Below are positions 7,230-15,229 of a stretch of DNA of 34,040 nucleotides, piece after piece. The stretch comes from an uncultured Lentisphaeria bacterium. GTDB lineage: Bacteria; Verrucomicrobiota; Lentisphaeria; Victivallales; Victivallaceae. The stretch covers positions 1 through 34,040 of the forward strand of contig CAIMFA010000839.1 in the NCBI GenBank assembly GCA_903840185.1, in the 5' to 3' direction. The position numbers and the translations under genes are program-made. Every line of letters begins with the position of its first letter. Within the stretch, counting starts at the first letter, position 1. The notes beneath the pieces are model-generated. The model saw only the letters and a list, made by a program, of their open reading frames with translations. It was not told the origin of the DNA and ran no database searches.

Positions 7230-10200
7230 CATTATTCTCCACGGCCATCTCCGCGGCAATTTTTTTCAGTTCCGTAAAATCCAGTTTGCCGCTGCCGAGC
7301 ATCGGAATTTCCTCCACATAGTAAAAGTTTTCCGGGCGCGGAATCCACAGATTCGGCAAATCACGGCTCCGCAGTTCCCTGACAATATTTTGCGGGTCAA
7401 GCGTCTTATCCGAGTAAATGACGACCAGCTTCTCGCCTTTTTTACTGTCTTCCGCTCCGCACACCGCGATGCAGCGCGTTTCGGAGTGAATTATCTCATT
7501 GATCTCCTTCTCCAGCAGCTCATGCGGCACCATTTCCCCGGCAATCTTGCTGAACCTGGAAAGCCGGCCGGTGATAGTAATATAACCCCGGTCGTTCATG
7601 TGCGCAATGTCGCCGGTAAGATACCAGCCGTCACGGATGACTTCGGCGGTCTTTGCCGGGTCGTTAAGATACCCCTGCATCACGGTCGGCCCTTTAACGA
7701 CGAGCAGGCCGTCAATATCCGGCGGACGGAGTTCAAATGTATCCGGATCAACGATTTTAGCGCAGATGCCGGGCATCGGCGTGCCGATGCTGCCCCGTTT
7801 GCCGACGCTGGTGCCCAGGTCGAGAACCGAACTGGCGACGTTGATCGAGACCACCGGCGAGAGCTCGGAGCAGCCGTAGCCTTCGGCCACGGCAAGACCC
7901 GTCATTTCCTGGAACTTGTCGGCGATGTCGTTGCGCAGCTTCTCCGCGCCGCTGATCACCAGCCGGAGCGAGGCAAAGTCTTCAGGATCGCAGCGGCGCA
8001 TGTATGCCTGCAGAAACCCGGGAGTAGCCATCAGCGCTGTCAGTTTATTGTTGCGGATCGCCTGGCCGACGGTCTGCGCGTCCAGCGGGTTGGGAATGTA
8101 AACCACTTCCGCGCTGTAAACGATCGGCAGCCACAGACAGACCGTCAGACCGAAGGAATGAAATATTGGCAGATTGCCGACCACCTTGTCCGAATTCCGC
8201 CAGTTCATGATGCGGATGAACGAAAATAAATCGCTGTTGATGTTGTGGTGCGACAGCATGATCCCTTTCGGGATGCCGGTGGAGCCGCTGGAGAAAATCA
8301 CCACGCCGGTGCGGTAGACGTCGCGATGGCTGACCGGCGAAAGCAGTTTCATCAAAATTACCCGCGGTATCAGCAGCGCCGCCAGGAACGCCTGAATCTT
8401 TTTAGCCTTCGTGATCTTCGGTGCGAATCCCTCCAGAAACACCATCTGCGGAAACGGCTCCATTTTCAGTTTGGCTAAAAACATTTTACTTGTCAGAATG
8501 CAGTGCAGTCCGGCCTGTTCAATGGCGATGCGGTTGGATTCGCGGGATGCGGTGAAATTAAGCAGGGCCGGTACTTTATCAGCCATCATCACCGCCAGGA
8601 CGGAAACCGCCGCCGCCGCGCAGTTCGGCATCATCACGCCGACATATTTATCCTCCGCCGGGGCCAGCTTGCGGATTTCCCGGCTCAGCAGCATGGCCTT
8701 CACGAACAGCGGCAAATTGCGGAATTCCTTCTGTTCGGCGCCGTTGAACTCCTTGATCAGTTTGCGGAACGGATGCCGCGTCGCCTGCCAGGCGAACTGG
8801 CTGTGCAGCGGCCGTTCATGTCCGTCAGGGATGCGCTCCGTTTCGGCGGCCATTTCCGACAGCACCAGCCGTATCTCGTAACCGGAGAGATCTTTGCTCA
8901 TCGGTTTGCCGATGGTGATCGAGGCCGGATGCCGCAATTGCAGCGGCATCCGCAGCTTTATTTTACCGTAATAATAGGTGAAAATAAATCCCCACAGCAT
9001 CCCCAGCCGCACCGGGATCACCGGCACTTCCAGTTCGGGCGGTATCATCGAGGAAATACCTTTCCGGAAGTTCATCATAATCCCGTTGCGCGTGATCCCG
9101 CCTTCCGGAAAAACACAGACGATTTCGCCTTGCCGCAGCAATTCATGCGTCTTCAGGAAAAGCTGATGCAGCTGTTTAGGCTTGGCCGCCGGAACTTCAA
9201 TAAATCCCGCCCACTTCACAAACGGATACAGCCAAGGATAGCGGTAGAAGGTTTCATGCATCATAAAATGCACCGGCCGCGACGTGCAGCGCGAAATCAG
9301 CAGCGCATCAACAAATGAAACATGGTTGGCCACCAGCAGCACCGGCCCCTCCTCCGGAATATTCTCCTCCCCGTAAGTCCGCACCCGCAGCAGCGTATGC
9401 GAAAGCACCAGCCCCGCCAGCCGCCACAAAAACCGCGGCTCCCGCCAGAATACGACAAGCGCGAATAAAACAGCGAAAGCCAGAACACTCCAAAAGCAAT
9501 ATCCAACAGACTTATTGCCGTTGGCTTCAATTGCGAGTAATATACCAGCAAATAAAAGAAATGTTATCATTGTTGCAATGCTCTGAATAGCAAAAAAACG
9601 ACATCGACGTGCAGCATCTATAAATCGTAGCTGGTATGCTCTAACAGGAGTCAACGCCAAGCTGGCAAAAGCCCAAAGAATTGCAGAAAACAACAATGCT
9701 GGAAACATAGATATATATACAAGCATTGGAAAAATAATCATGCCAGCCAAACCAAGTGGAACTAATCCTAACTCAACATGACCGCGCGAAAGACGTGTTG
9801 CCGCGAAACACCCAACAACCATTCCTAGTATTTGTGACATTAGCATATAGACCGCACTTGATCGTGAAGAAAAAGATGCCCCAAAAACACCCAAAGCATA
9901 GATTTGAAAAAACAATAATGCTCCAATAATATATGCTTCTATAAGGATGAGTATCGGAATCATGCGGGCACTGGGCTCATTATATGGAATTGGTTTGCTT
10001 TCAACGGACTTTACGCATGGTATTTTTATAGCGAAAAATAGATCAATTATTGCAAATGCAATCCATATGCATCCAGCAGTACATGTCAATTTATCAAAAT
10101 AAAACCCTGTAATTGAACCAATAATTATAGCGGTAAAATTTACAAAAAGAAATATTCCAGCTATTTTTGAATATGCCTTCATTGGAAAAATATCTGGAAT

Positions 10201-10569
10201 TACACCTTTTATTGCCACAGAGCAAGCTACATTTTCGAGGCCTAACAGAAACACAAGAGAAAGTAATATCGGAAATACACCGCCTTTAAAAAAACTCAGA
10301 CAGCAACTAAATATAAAGAGAAAGATTATAATTTCACATAGCTTCGCTTTAACAATAAAACTCTTACAGGCAATTTGAATATTATAAAAACGAATAATCC
10401 ATGGAAATATCAGGAATGGCGCAAAATAACATCCTAACACAGCGAATACAAAAAGTGAAGAACCATCAGTTGGAATAGAGAATATACATGTAAACACACT
10501 AACCGTACTGCAGAAAGCCATTCCGGCGAATGGGAAGATGCTGGCTTGACTAGGTTGGTTCTCTGCCAT
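7222..10569 (-). CDS. MFS transporter - PlsC acyltransferase - AMP-dependent acyl ligase fusion (LplT-Aas-like)
   Basis: A 1115-residue three-part protein. Residues 1 to about 385 are a 12-helix MFS transporter resembling the lysophospholipid flippase LplT. About 390-620 is a PlsC acyltransferase with NHVSFVD (His416, Asp421) and FPEGG (487-491). About 640-1110 is an AMP-forming ligase with SSGSTGIPKG (760-769), 'EGYGCSELSP' and 'DGWYLTGDIA'. By analogy to E. coli LplT and Aas it would import lysophospholipid and re-acylate it with ACP-activated fatty acid at the inner membrane. The MFS part from about 9480 upward is strikingly AT-rich (25% G+C in 10081-10140) whereas the rest is GC-rich (67% in 7801-7860), a sharp break close to the domain junction. 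The hydrolase overlaps its 3' end; the LysM lipoprotein gene lies 79 nt upstream. Confidence 0.92.
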   Translation of the reverse strand: MAENQPSQASIFPFAGMAFCSTVSVFTCIFSIPTDGSSLFVFAVLGCYFAPFLIFPWIIRFYNIQIACKSFIVKAKLCEIIIFLFIFSCCLSFFKGGVFPILLSLVFLLGLENVACSVAIKGVIPDIFPMKAYSKIAGIFLFVNFTAIIIGSITGFYFDKLTCTAGCIWIAFAIIDLFFAIKIPCVKSVESKPIPYNEPSARMIPILILIEAYIIGALLFFQIYALGVFGASFSSRSSAVYMLMSQILGMVVGCFAATRLSRGHVELGLVPLGLAGMIIFPMLVYISMFPALLFSAILWAFASLALTPVRAYQLRFIDAARRCRFFAIQSIATMITFLLFAGILLAIEANGNKSVGYCFWSVLAFAVLFALVVFWREPRFLWRLAGLVLSHTLLRVRTYGEENIPEEGPVLLVANHVSFVDALLISRCTSRPVHFMMHETFYRYPWLYPFVKWAGFIEVPAAKPKQLHQLFLKTHELLRQGEIVCVFPEGGITRNGIMMNFRKGISSMIPPELEVPVIPVRLGMLWGFIFTYYYGKIKLRMPLQLRHPASITIGKPMSKDLSGYEIRLVLSEMAAETERIPDGHERPLHSQFAWQATRHPFRKLIKEFNGAEQKEFRNLPLFVKAMLLSREIRKLAPAEDKYVGVMMPNCAAAAVSVLAVMMADKVPALLNFTASRESNRIAIEQAGLHCILTSKMFLAKLKMEPFPQMVFLEGFAPKITKAKKIQAFLAALLIPRVILMKLLSPVSHRDVYRTGVVIFSSGSTGIPKGIMLSHHNINSDLFSFIRIMNWRNSDKVVGNLPIFHSFGLTVCLWLPIVYSAEVVYIPNPLDAQTVGQAIRNNKLTALMATPGFLQAYMRRCDPEDFASLRLVISGAEKLRNDIADKFQEMTGLAVAEGYGCSELSPVVSINVASSVLDLGTSVGKRGSIGTPMPGICAKIVDPDTFELRPPDIDGLLVVKGPTVMQGYLNDPAKTAEVIRDGWYLTGDIAHMNDRGYITITGRLSRFSKIAGEMVPHELLEKEINEIIHSETRCIAVCGAEDSKKGEKLVVIYSDKTLDPQNIVRELRSRDLPNLWIPRPENFYYVEEIPMLGSGKLDFTELKKIAAEMAVENNDV

Positions 10570-10648
10570 GCTGCAAGGATTTCCTTTGTGTATTGCTAAC
10601 TATCAGGTTAGTCCCGCGACTGCGGGATGCCTTTGTAATTAACTTATC

Positions 10649-11257
10649 TTAATCTTTTTTCGGGATATACAGTACCTGGCCGGTGCGGATGGAATCACTT
10701 TTCATCCGGTTGGCTTTCCTGATCTCGTCAATTTTGACTTTATGCGCTTTGGCAATGGTATTCAGAGAATCCCCGGATTCCACGGTATATTTTACAAAAG
10801 GCCCGGCACCGGCGGGGATGGAAACGTTGGCGGCGACGGTATCGTTGATAACTTTGGTAGTCTGCTCGGCAATTACATTGACCAGCTTGTTCAATTCCTC
10901 CTGCCGGGCGGCCTTGTCGTCTTCGATCTTCTTATTCAATTCAAGAATCTGCCTGATGAGTTCCTGATTGCTCTGCTCCAGCGCCTGATTGCGTTTTACC
11001 AAATCCTGGCAGCGCAAATCGAGGTCGGAGACCTGGCTCTGAACCCCGTCAATGCGGTTGGTGTTTCTGGTGGTGTCATCCTGCAGTTGTTTCACGTTCC
11101 GGGCAAGCTGTTTATTCGCGCGGCTGTTATCACTGGAACTGGCGGATAGTTCGCGAAGTTTGACCTGCTCTTCCGATTCAGACGAATTAAACATGGCGCA
11201 TCCGCTCACCAGCAAAGCGGTTGACAGAAACGCGGCGATGGTTAAAACACGGTTCAT
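10649..11257 (-). CDS. LysM-domain coiled-coil lipoprotein
   Basis: 202 residues. Signal peptide with lipobox LVSGC (Cys20). Residues about 35-125 form a long, heptad-rich helical region (Gln/Asn/Glu/Lys/Leu), then a Pro/Ala/Gly linker. Residues about 155-199 are a LysM repeat (YTVESGDSLNTIAKAH ... ANRMKSDSIRTGQVLYIPK) that binds peptidoglycan. It is therefore an anchored envelope protein, possibly a spacer or scaffold between membrane and cell wall. GGAG lies 5 nt before the ATG. The MFS-PlsC-AMP gene follows after 79 nt on the same strand, with only a small GC hairpin (10612-10627) between them, so co-transcription is possible. Confidence 0.9.
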   Translation of the reverse strand: MNRVLTIAAFLSTALLVSGCAMFNSSESEEQVKLRELSASSSDNSRANKQLARNVKQLQDDTTRNTNRIDGVQSQVSDLDLRCQDLVKRNQALEQSNQELIRQILELNKKIEDDKAARQEELNKLVNVIAEQTTKVINDTVAANVSIPAGAGPFVKYTVESGDSLNTIAKAHKVKIDEIRKANRMKSDSIRTGQVLYIPKKD

Positions 11258-11294
11258 CTTTTCTCCATATATTTATAATTTTTTTACAGTTGAA

Positions 11295-11322
11295 AATATA
11301 GCGATACCGCCTGAATTTACAA
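11295..11322 (-). promoter_or_regulatory. possible promoter of the LysM lipoprotein gene
   Basis: On the minus strand TTGTAA (11317-11322) and TATATT (11295-11300) are 16 bp apart, giving a start near 11288 and a leader of about 30 nt. It lies between the ATPase stop and the LysM start. Confidence 0.35.
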
Positions 11323-11343
11323 TCGCCTGGGTAATTTTTCAGT

Positions 11344-12531
11344 TCAAATATTGAACCACGGCAGTACCTTGAAACCCTGCCTGATATAGCTCTCTTCTCC
11401 GCCGTAAACCAGAGCGCCGGATTTTATGGATGTCATTTCCTGCCACAATTTCAGTCCGTTGAACATATCCGAGGCGATTGTGGCGCCGGATTTAATTTCG
11501 ATTGGATACAGTTTTTCTCCGTATCCAATCACAATATCAATTTCATGTCCGGATGAATCGCGCCAATAGTAAAGTGGCGGCTCGGTTCCCATGTTGAAAC
11601 ATTCTTTGGCCAGTTCCGCTACCACTAGCGTCTCAAAAATCGCGCCTCTGCTGCTGTGGCTCACCAGTTCTCCGGAAGTGCGGATTCCAAGCAGGTAACA
11701 GAGCAGGCCGGTGTCAATGAAATACAGTTTTGGACTTTTGATTATCCGCTTGTTGAAATTTTGATAATACGGTTGCAAAGTCATAACGATAAAACTGGCT
11801 TTCAATACGGACAACCAGCGTTTGACCGTAACCATGGAAATTCCGCAGTCAGCGGCAAGCGAGGAATAATTCAGAATCTGTCCGGAGCGTCCGGCGCAAA
11901 GCCGGAGAAAACGCTCAAAAGTCTCAAGATCGCCGATGTTAATCAGATTTCGCACATCCCGTTCAAGATAAGTTTGCGTATACTGCCCCAGCCAGTCAAA
12001 GGGGGAATAGCCCCGGTCATGCACTGGCGGGTAAAAACCGCGCTGCATGACCTGGTTAAGCTCGAGACTGTCCGGTTTCTTCTCCGTTTTTTGCTCGCTG
12101 AATGCAAATACGTCCATCGGGGCATAGCCGGCAAGTTCGCGCAGCGAAAACGGCAGCAGATGAAATATTGCACAACGTCCCGCCAGTGACTGGGAGACGG
12201 CTTCCATAAGGAGAAAATTTTGCGATCCGGTAAGAATGAAACGCCCGGGAATTTTTTCCGCATCGACAATCGGCATCAGATAAGAGAATAATTGAGGCAC
12301 GCGCTGAATTTCATCCAGAATGACCGGAGTTTTGAACTGGGCAAGAAAACCGTTTGGATCTTCAATCGCAAAATTACGGACATCCGGTTTTTCCAGATTC
12401 ACATAAGCGTAGCCTTTGAATAAATCAAGACAAAGAGTAGTTTTACCCGATTGCCTGGGGCCAGTCAAAGCGATAACCGGATATTGCGCAACCGCTTTTT
12501 TTAACGCTTCGGCAAGAAAACGTTTAATCAT
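11344..12531 (-). CDS. AAA_14/DUF4143 ATP-binding protein
   Basis: 395 residues, AGAGG 7 nt before the ATG. N-terminal AAA_14 domain with Walker A GPRQSGKTT (24-32), Walker B PVILDEIQ (69-76) and sensor-like TGSQN (101-105). The middle and end form a DUF4143 region: a winged-helix-like part ('LAADCGISMVTVKRWLSVLKASF') and a PD-(D/E)xK-like ending with D-I-V-I and 'YPIEIKSG' (the E-x-K pair). These proteins are very common in prokaryotes, often multi-copy, with no settled function; nuclease-like or toxin-antitoxin-like roles have been suggested. No partner gene is evident: the LysM gene lies 86 nt downstream and a divergent isomerase gene upstream. A 31-bp palindrome is 76 nt upstream of the start. 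Confidence 0.92.
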   Translation of the reverse strand: MIKRFLAEALKKAVAQYPVIALTGPRQSGKTTLCLDLFKGYAYVNLEKPDVRNFAIEDPNGFLAQFKTPVILDEIQRVPQLFSYLMPIVDAEKIPGRFILTGSQNFLLMEAVSQSLAGRCAIFHLLPFSLRELAGYAPMDVFAFSEQKTEKKPDSLELNQVMQRGFYPPVHDRGYSPFDWLGQYTQTYLERDVRNLINIGDLETFERFLRLCAGRSGQILNYSSLAADCGISMVTVKRWLSVLKASFIVMTLQPYYQNFNKRIIKSPKLYFIDTGLLCYLLGIRTSGELVSHSSRGAIFETLVVAELAKECFNMGTEPPLYYWRDSSGHEIDIVIGYGEKLYPIEIKSGATIASDMFNGLKLWQEMTSIKSGALVYGGEESYIRQGFKVLPWFNI

Positions 12532-12606
12532 GATATGGCCTCTTTGTAATTTTATCTTTAGTATATTAAAATTACATGTTTATAAAAAATGTCAAGCTCA
12601 AAGTCT

Positions 12607-12637
12607 TGCAAATCTAACATTGAATGTTAAATTTGCA
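12607..12637. promoter_or_regulatory. 31-bp near-perfect inverted repeat in a divergent promoter region
   Basis: Arms 12607-12621 (TGCAAATCTAACATT) and 12623-12637 (AATGTTAAATTTGCA) are reverse complements except one position, around a single G. No T run follows, so it is not a simple terminator. It lies between the divergent ATPase (start 12531) and isomerase (start 12800) genes, which suggests an operator for a dimeric regulator or a cruciform. A consensus -35-like TTGACA (minus strand, 12590-12595) lies next to it, but no good -10 follows at normal spacing. Confidence 0.6.
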
Positions 12638-12702
12638 GGAAATAAATATATGATTTTGCGCAGACCAGGTGATGAAGACCAGCATATTTCTTCCAAAAAT
12701 AT

Positions 12703-12730
12703 TTGACTGACAGGGTTCAAGGCGTATTTT
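12703..12730 (+). promoter_or_regulatory. possible promoter of the isomerase/membrane-protein pair
   Basis: TTGACT (12703-12708) and TATTTT (12725-12730) are 16 bp apart. A start near 12737 leaves a leader of about 60 nt to the chosen ATG at 12800. The -10 match is weak. Confidence 0.35.
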
Positions 12731-12799
12731 TACAATATGAATTTATTACAAACAAACTCCGGGATGAACTGCCGTCCTGAAATAGAAGGTGTGACTCAA

Positions 12800-13564
12800 A
12801 TGTTTAAAAATGGTCTGGTCTCAATATCTTTCAGAAAATTTTCTCCTGAAAAAATAGTACAAATGTGCGCCAAAGCCGGTTTGGACGGGATTGAATGGGG
12901 CGGCGATGTTCATGTGCCGCACGGCGATCTCCAGACGGCCGCGACGGTGCGGAAAATAACCGCCGGCGCGGGACTGCATGTTGCCGCCTACGGCTCCTAT
13001 TACCGCGCCGGCGTCAGCGAACAGGCCGGACTGGCATTTGAAGATGTGCTGGCCTCCGCGGTCGAACTGAAAACGCCGACCATCCGGTTATGGGCAGGCG
13101 GACAGGGGTCGTCGGAGGCAGGCGAAGCCGGACGCATCGGAGTCATTGACGACCTCCGCCGGATTGACGCAATGGCACGGAAAGCAAATATTTCGGTAAG
13201 CCTGGAATTTCACGGCGGAACCCTGACCGACACCAACGCGTCCACAGTCAGGCTGATGGATGAGTTGAGCGGAACGAACATCTGCTTTTACTGGCAGCCG
13301 CCGGTAAACCAGCCGTTTGAATACTGCCGCGACGGGCTTTCGGCCGTGCTGCCGCGGTTGACCAATATCCATGCCTTTCACTGGATGAATACGGAAAGGC
13401 GTCCGCTGGCGGAAGGCATTCCGAACTGGAAAAAATATCTGGAGACGGCAGCCGCTGACGGCAGAGATCACTATGTCATGCTGGAATTTGTTCTGGAAGA
13501 CAGCGAAACCCAGTTCTATGCCGATGCCGCAATCCTTAAAGAATTGACTGAACCGTACGATTGA
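12800..13564 (+). CDS. sugar phosphate isomerase/epimerase-like TIM barrel protein
   Basis: About 254 residues from the ATG at 12800 (AGAAGG about 10 nt upstream). An upstream in-frame ATG at 12737 would add 21 residues with no family character and has no ribosome site. It belongs to the xylose-isomerase-like TIM barrel superfamily (AP_endonuc_2): opening 'LVSISFRKFSPEKIVQMCAKAGLDGIEWGGD', strand 'TIRLWAG', 'ISVSLEFHGGT' with a likely metal-binding Glu, 'ICFYWQPP', 'NIHAFHW', and a closing 'YVMLEFV' with another Glu. Such proteins isomerise or epimerise sugars, inositols or related compounds. No signal peptide. A membrane protein follows after 25 nt and is probably co-transcribed. Substrate unknown. 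Confidence 0.85.
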   Translation: MFKNGLVSISFRKFSPEKIVQMCAKAGLDGIEWGGDVHVPHGDLQTAATVRKITAGAGLHVAAYGSYYRAGVSEQAGLAFEDVLASAVELKTPTIRLWAGGQGSSEAGEAGRIGVIDDLRRIDAMARKANISVSLEFHGGTLTDTNASTVRLMDELSGTNICFYWQPPVNQPFEYCRDGLSAVLPRLTNIHAFHWMNTERRPLAEGIPNWKKYLETAAADGRDHYVMLEFVLEDSETQFYADAAILKELTEPYD

Positions 13565-13589
13565 CCGGTTGTAAACAAAGGGAGTAATC

Positions 13590-14381
13590 ATGGCGGATCA
13601 ACAGAGAATAGTCGGTGTCAGCACCGAAAGAAACTCCGGATACTGTCTATATCTGGTGCTGATTTTCCTGATTGCGGCGACGGCGCTGGTCTATATCGCA
13701 TATCTGATGGTTTCCTCTCCGGCGCGCACCATGGATTCAGCATTGATCAATGCGAAGAAACTGCTGCAGACGGAAATAAAGATTACGGAAAAGATCACCA
13801 GCGAGTTCAGCACCATCACCAGCACACAAGACCTGGTTGTATGCTCGGAAAACAGTTTTCTGTCGGATTTTAAAACCATCGCGGTTACGAAACTCGGAGT
13901 TACCAGCAAAGGCTATTTTGCGCTGAGAGTGCCGGTGAAATTTTACTTCTATGTGCCGGTTAATGACCGCAGGCAGTGGCATTTCAAATACAGTGACGGA
14001 ACGGTCTGGGTTGACGTCCCGGAACTGAAATGGCAGGAGCCGAATATCAAGTGGCGCGATTCGGAGGAATTTATTTACGGCGGCCTGCTGATAGACAGCC
14101 AGAAATCATCCGAAGAATTGAAAGACATGATACTAAAGCAGGCCAACATATCCGCGGCGGCCGGAGCCAGATCTGACAATGTCCGTCACGCCGCCCGCAT
14201 CAGCCTCGCCAAATTCCTGAATGAATGGCTTTTAGTGAAATTGAAAAATGAATTGCAGATTAATTCCGTCGCCATAAAATTCAATGACGAAAAAAATTAT
14301 CCGCCGGTGCTGTTCGCGGTTGCCAGGCCGCGGCAGTTCATTGAAAAAAGTGAGCCGCCGGCCAGTATCGAGAATAAGTAG
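13590..14381 (+). CDS. single-pass membrane protein of unknown function
   Basis: 263 residues, AGGGAG about 7 nt before the ATG. I do not recognise the family. A hydrophobic helix at about 18-41 follows a short N-terminus without a cleavage site, so it should be an anchored protein with a large extracytoplasmic domain. Residues about 45-80 look helical and heptad-like. The middle is strand-rich with many Tyr/Trp/Phe ('KGYFALRVPVKFYFYVPV', 'RRQWHFKYSDGTVWVDVPEL'). A second helix rich in Lys/Leu lies at about 205-225. This layout recalls DUF4230-type proteins only loosely. Co-transcribed with the preceding isomerase-like gene by spacing; copy B of the structured repeat follows its stop. Confidence 0.8.
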   Translation: MADQQRIVGVSTERNSGYCLYLVLIFLIAATALVYIAYLMVSSPARTMDSALINAKKLLQTEIKITEKITSEFSTITSTQDLVVCSENSFLSDFKTIAVTKLGVTSKGYFALRVPVKFYFYVPVNDRRQWHFKYSDGTVWVDVPELKWQEPNIKWRDSEEFIYGGLLIDSQKSSEELKDMILKQANISAAAGARSDNVRHAARISLAKFLNEWLLVKLKNELQINSVAIKFNDEKNYPPVLFAVARPRQFIEKSEPPASIENK

Positions 14382-14405
14382 ATTTATTAAGTAACCTGGT
14401 CATAC

Positions 14406-14603
14406 GTTCTTTATGATTGCGCAGCAATCTTTGGAGTGCGAAGCCACTGCTTCGCTTTGGATAACGCCGGAAACAGCTTTTTCCGTTATCTGGCTATGGT
14501 AGAGTGGATGGCTCTGACCACAAATAACCAAAGCGACGCAGGGTCGCCGCAGTCCAAAGTCAGGCCGGAGTGCCTGACATGAAAATTCCGGAAAAGCCGG
14601 TTA
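14406..14603. repeat. dispersed structured repeat, copy B
   Basis: Second copy of the element at 6240-6442, same order and orientation: GATTGC-GCA-GCAATC (14415-14429), TTTGGAGTGCGAAGC, GCGAAGC/GCTTCGC, a different middle with its own GATAAC/GTTATC arm (about 14460-14490), CCAAAGCGACGC with GCGAC/GTCGC, AGTCCAAAG, GTCAGGC/GCCTGAC and AGCCGGTTA. Relative to copy A two stems show paired changes (T-A to C-G in the first hairpin; G-C to A-T in the third), so base pairing is kept. It lies between two plus-strand genes. Confidence 0.85.
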
Positions 14604-14625
14604 TACTCAACTAGAGGATGTTAAG

Positions 14626-14955
14626 ATGAATAAATTCCTGCAGACAATCGGACTTGACCCGCTGGTGGCGTTTGCGGTTGTCGCCATTGATTTCATGCTG
14701 TTCGGGACGGATGCCACCGGCGTCGGCTGGATAATTTCCTGCTTTGTCGGTTTGCTGCTGATCGTTCCCAGCGCCCTGCTTCAGCATTTTTCATTCGGCG
14801 ACAAATGGCCTGCCGCCTTCGCTAAAGGGGTCATCGTCGGCATTTTAACCGCAATTCCGACGCCGCTGCCGTCAGTTGTGACTTTCTCCGTCGGCGTGGC
14901 CGGCCTGCTCTCGCAAATCAAAAGGAACCAGTTGCCGCCGGGAAAAGGTAAATAA
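14626..14955 (+). CDS. small integral membrane protein of unknown function
   Basis: 109 residues with GAGG about 8 nt before the ATG. I do not recognise it. Three hydrophobic stretches are visible: about 10-27, 31-52 and 63-92, the last rich in Gly/Val/Ile/Pro ('GVIVGILTAIPTPLPSVVTF'). The C-terminus is short and basic (QIKRNQLPPGKGK). Ordinary codon use and a ribosome site support a real gene. It stands alone between copy B of the structured repeat and the heptamer arrays. Confidence 0.72.
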   Translation: MNKFLQTIGLDPLVAFAVVAIDFMLFGTDATGVGWIISCFVGLLLIVPSALLQHFSFGDKWPAAFAKGVIVGILTAIPTPLPSVVTFSVGVAGLLSQIKRNQLPPGKGK

Positions 14956-14963
14956 GACAGGGG

Positions 14964-14991
14964 AGTCAGAAGTCAGAAGTCAGGAGTCAGA
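14964..14991. repeat. heptamer tandem array 1 (AGTCAGA x4)
   Basis: Four 7-bp units AGTCAGA at 14964-14991, one with G for the last A. It starts 9 nt after the stop of the small membrane protein and runs almost directly into the second heptamer array. Confidence 0.9.
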
Positions 14992-14996
14992 ATAAT

Positions 14997-15065
14997 ACTG
15001 AAGACTGAAGACTGAAGACTGAAGACTGAAGACTGAAGACTGAAGACTGAAGACTGAAGACTGAA
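14997..15065. repeat. heptamer tandem array 2 (ACTGAAG x9.9)
   Basis: Nine perfect ACTGAAG units (14997-15059) plus six bases of a tenth. A rotation of this unit (AGACTGA) is the mirror image, not the complement, of AGTCAGA in array 1. Such arrays are slippage-prone. Confidence 0.93.
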
Positions 15066-15073
15066 TGATGGCT

Positions 15074-15148
15074 AAACCCAATATCCAACAATCAATTACC
15101 AACCCTGGAAGGACTGGATCGAACTTGGACATTGGATATTGGATATTC
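15074..15148. repeat. AATATCCAA / TTGGATATT inverted and direct repeats
   Basis: AATATCCAA about 15079-15087 has its reverse complement TTGGATATT twice in tandem at about 15132-15147 (ATTGGATATTGGATATT). With the two heptamer arrays this makes a 190-bp low-complexity intergenic block. Confidence 0.7.
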
Positions 15149-15177
15149 GTTTTTAATCCGTAAATTACAGTGAAGAT

Positions 15178-15210
15178 AAAAAAAGACGCCTGGCGTTGAT
15201 TCCAGGCGTC
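15178..15210 (-). terminator. rho-independent terminator of the oxidoreductase operon
   Basis: Read on the minus strand: a perfect 9-bp stem GACGCCTGG/CCAGGCGTC (15185-15193 with 15202-15210) with an 8-nt loop, followed by seven T (15178-15184). It starts about 20 nt after the oxidoreductase stop codon. Confidence 0.93.
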
Positions 15211-15229
15211 CAGTTTTCTACAGGTTAAG

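Noticed and set aside
7186-8229. A 347-codon open frame on the plus strand opposite the MFS-PlsC-AMP gene
   Set aside because: It mirrors the GC-rich third positions of a gene with all catalytic motifs on the minus strand; its translation is His/Arg-rich with no recognisable domain.
9315-9590. A 91-codon plus-strand open frame rich in Ala/Pro
   Set aside because: Antisense to the PlsC/MFS junction of the fusion gene, with no ribosome site; arises from GC-rich codons.
10612-10627. GC hairpin TCCCGC/GCGGGA between the LysM and MFS-fusion genes
   Set aside because: Six bp stem with no following T run on either strand; not enough to call a terminator.
14964-15065. CRISPR array
   Set aside because: Units are 7 bp with no spacers and no cas genes are in the window. 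It is a simple tandem array.
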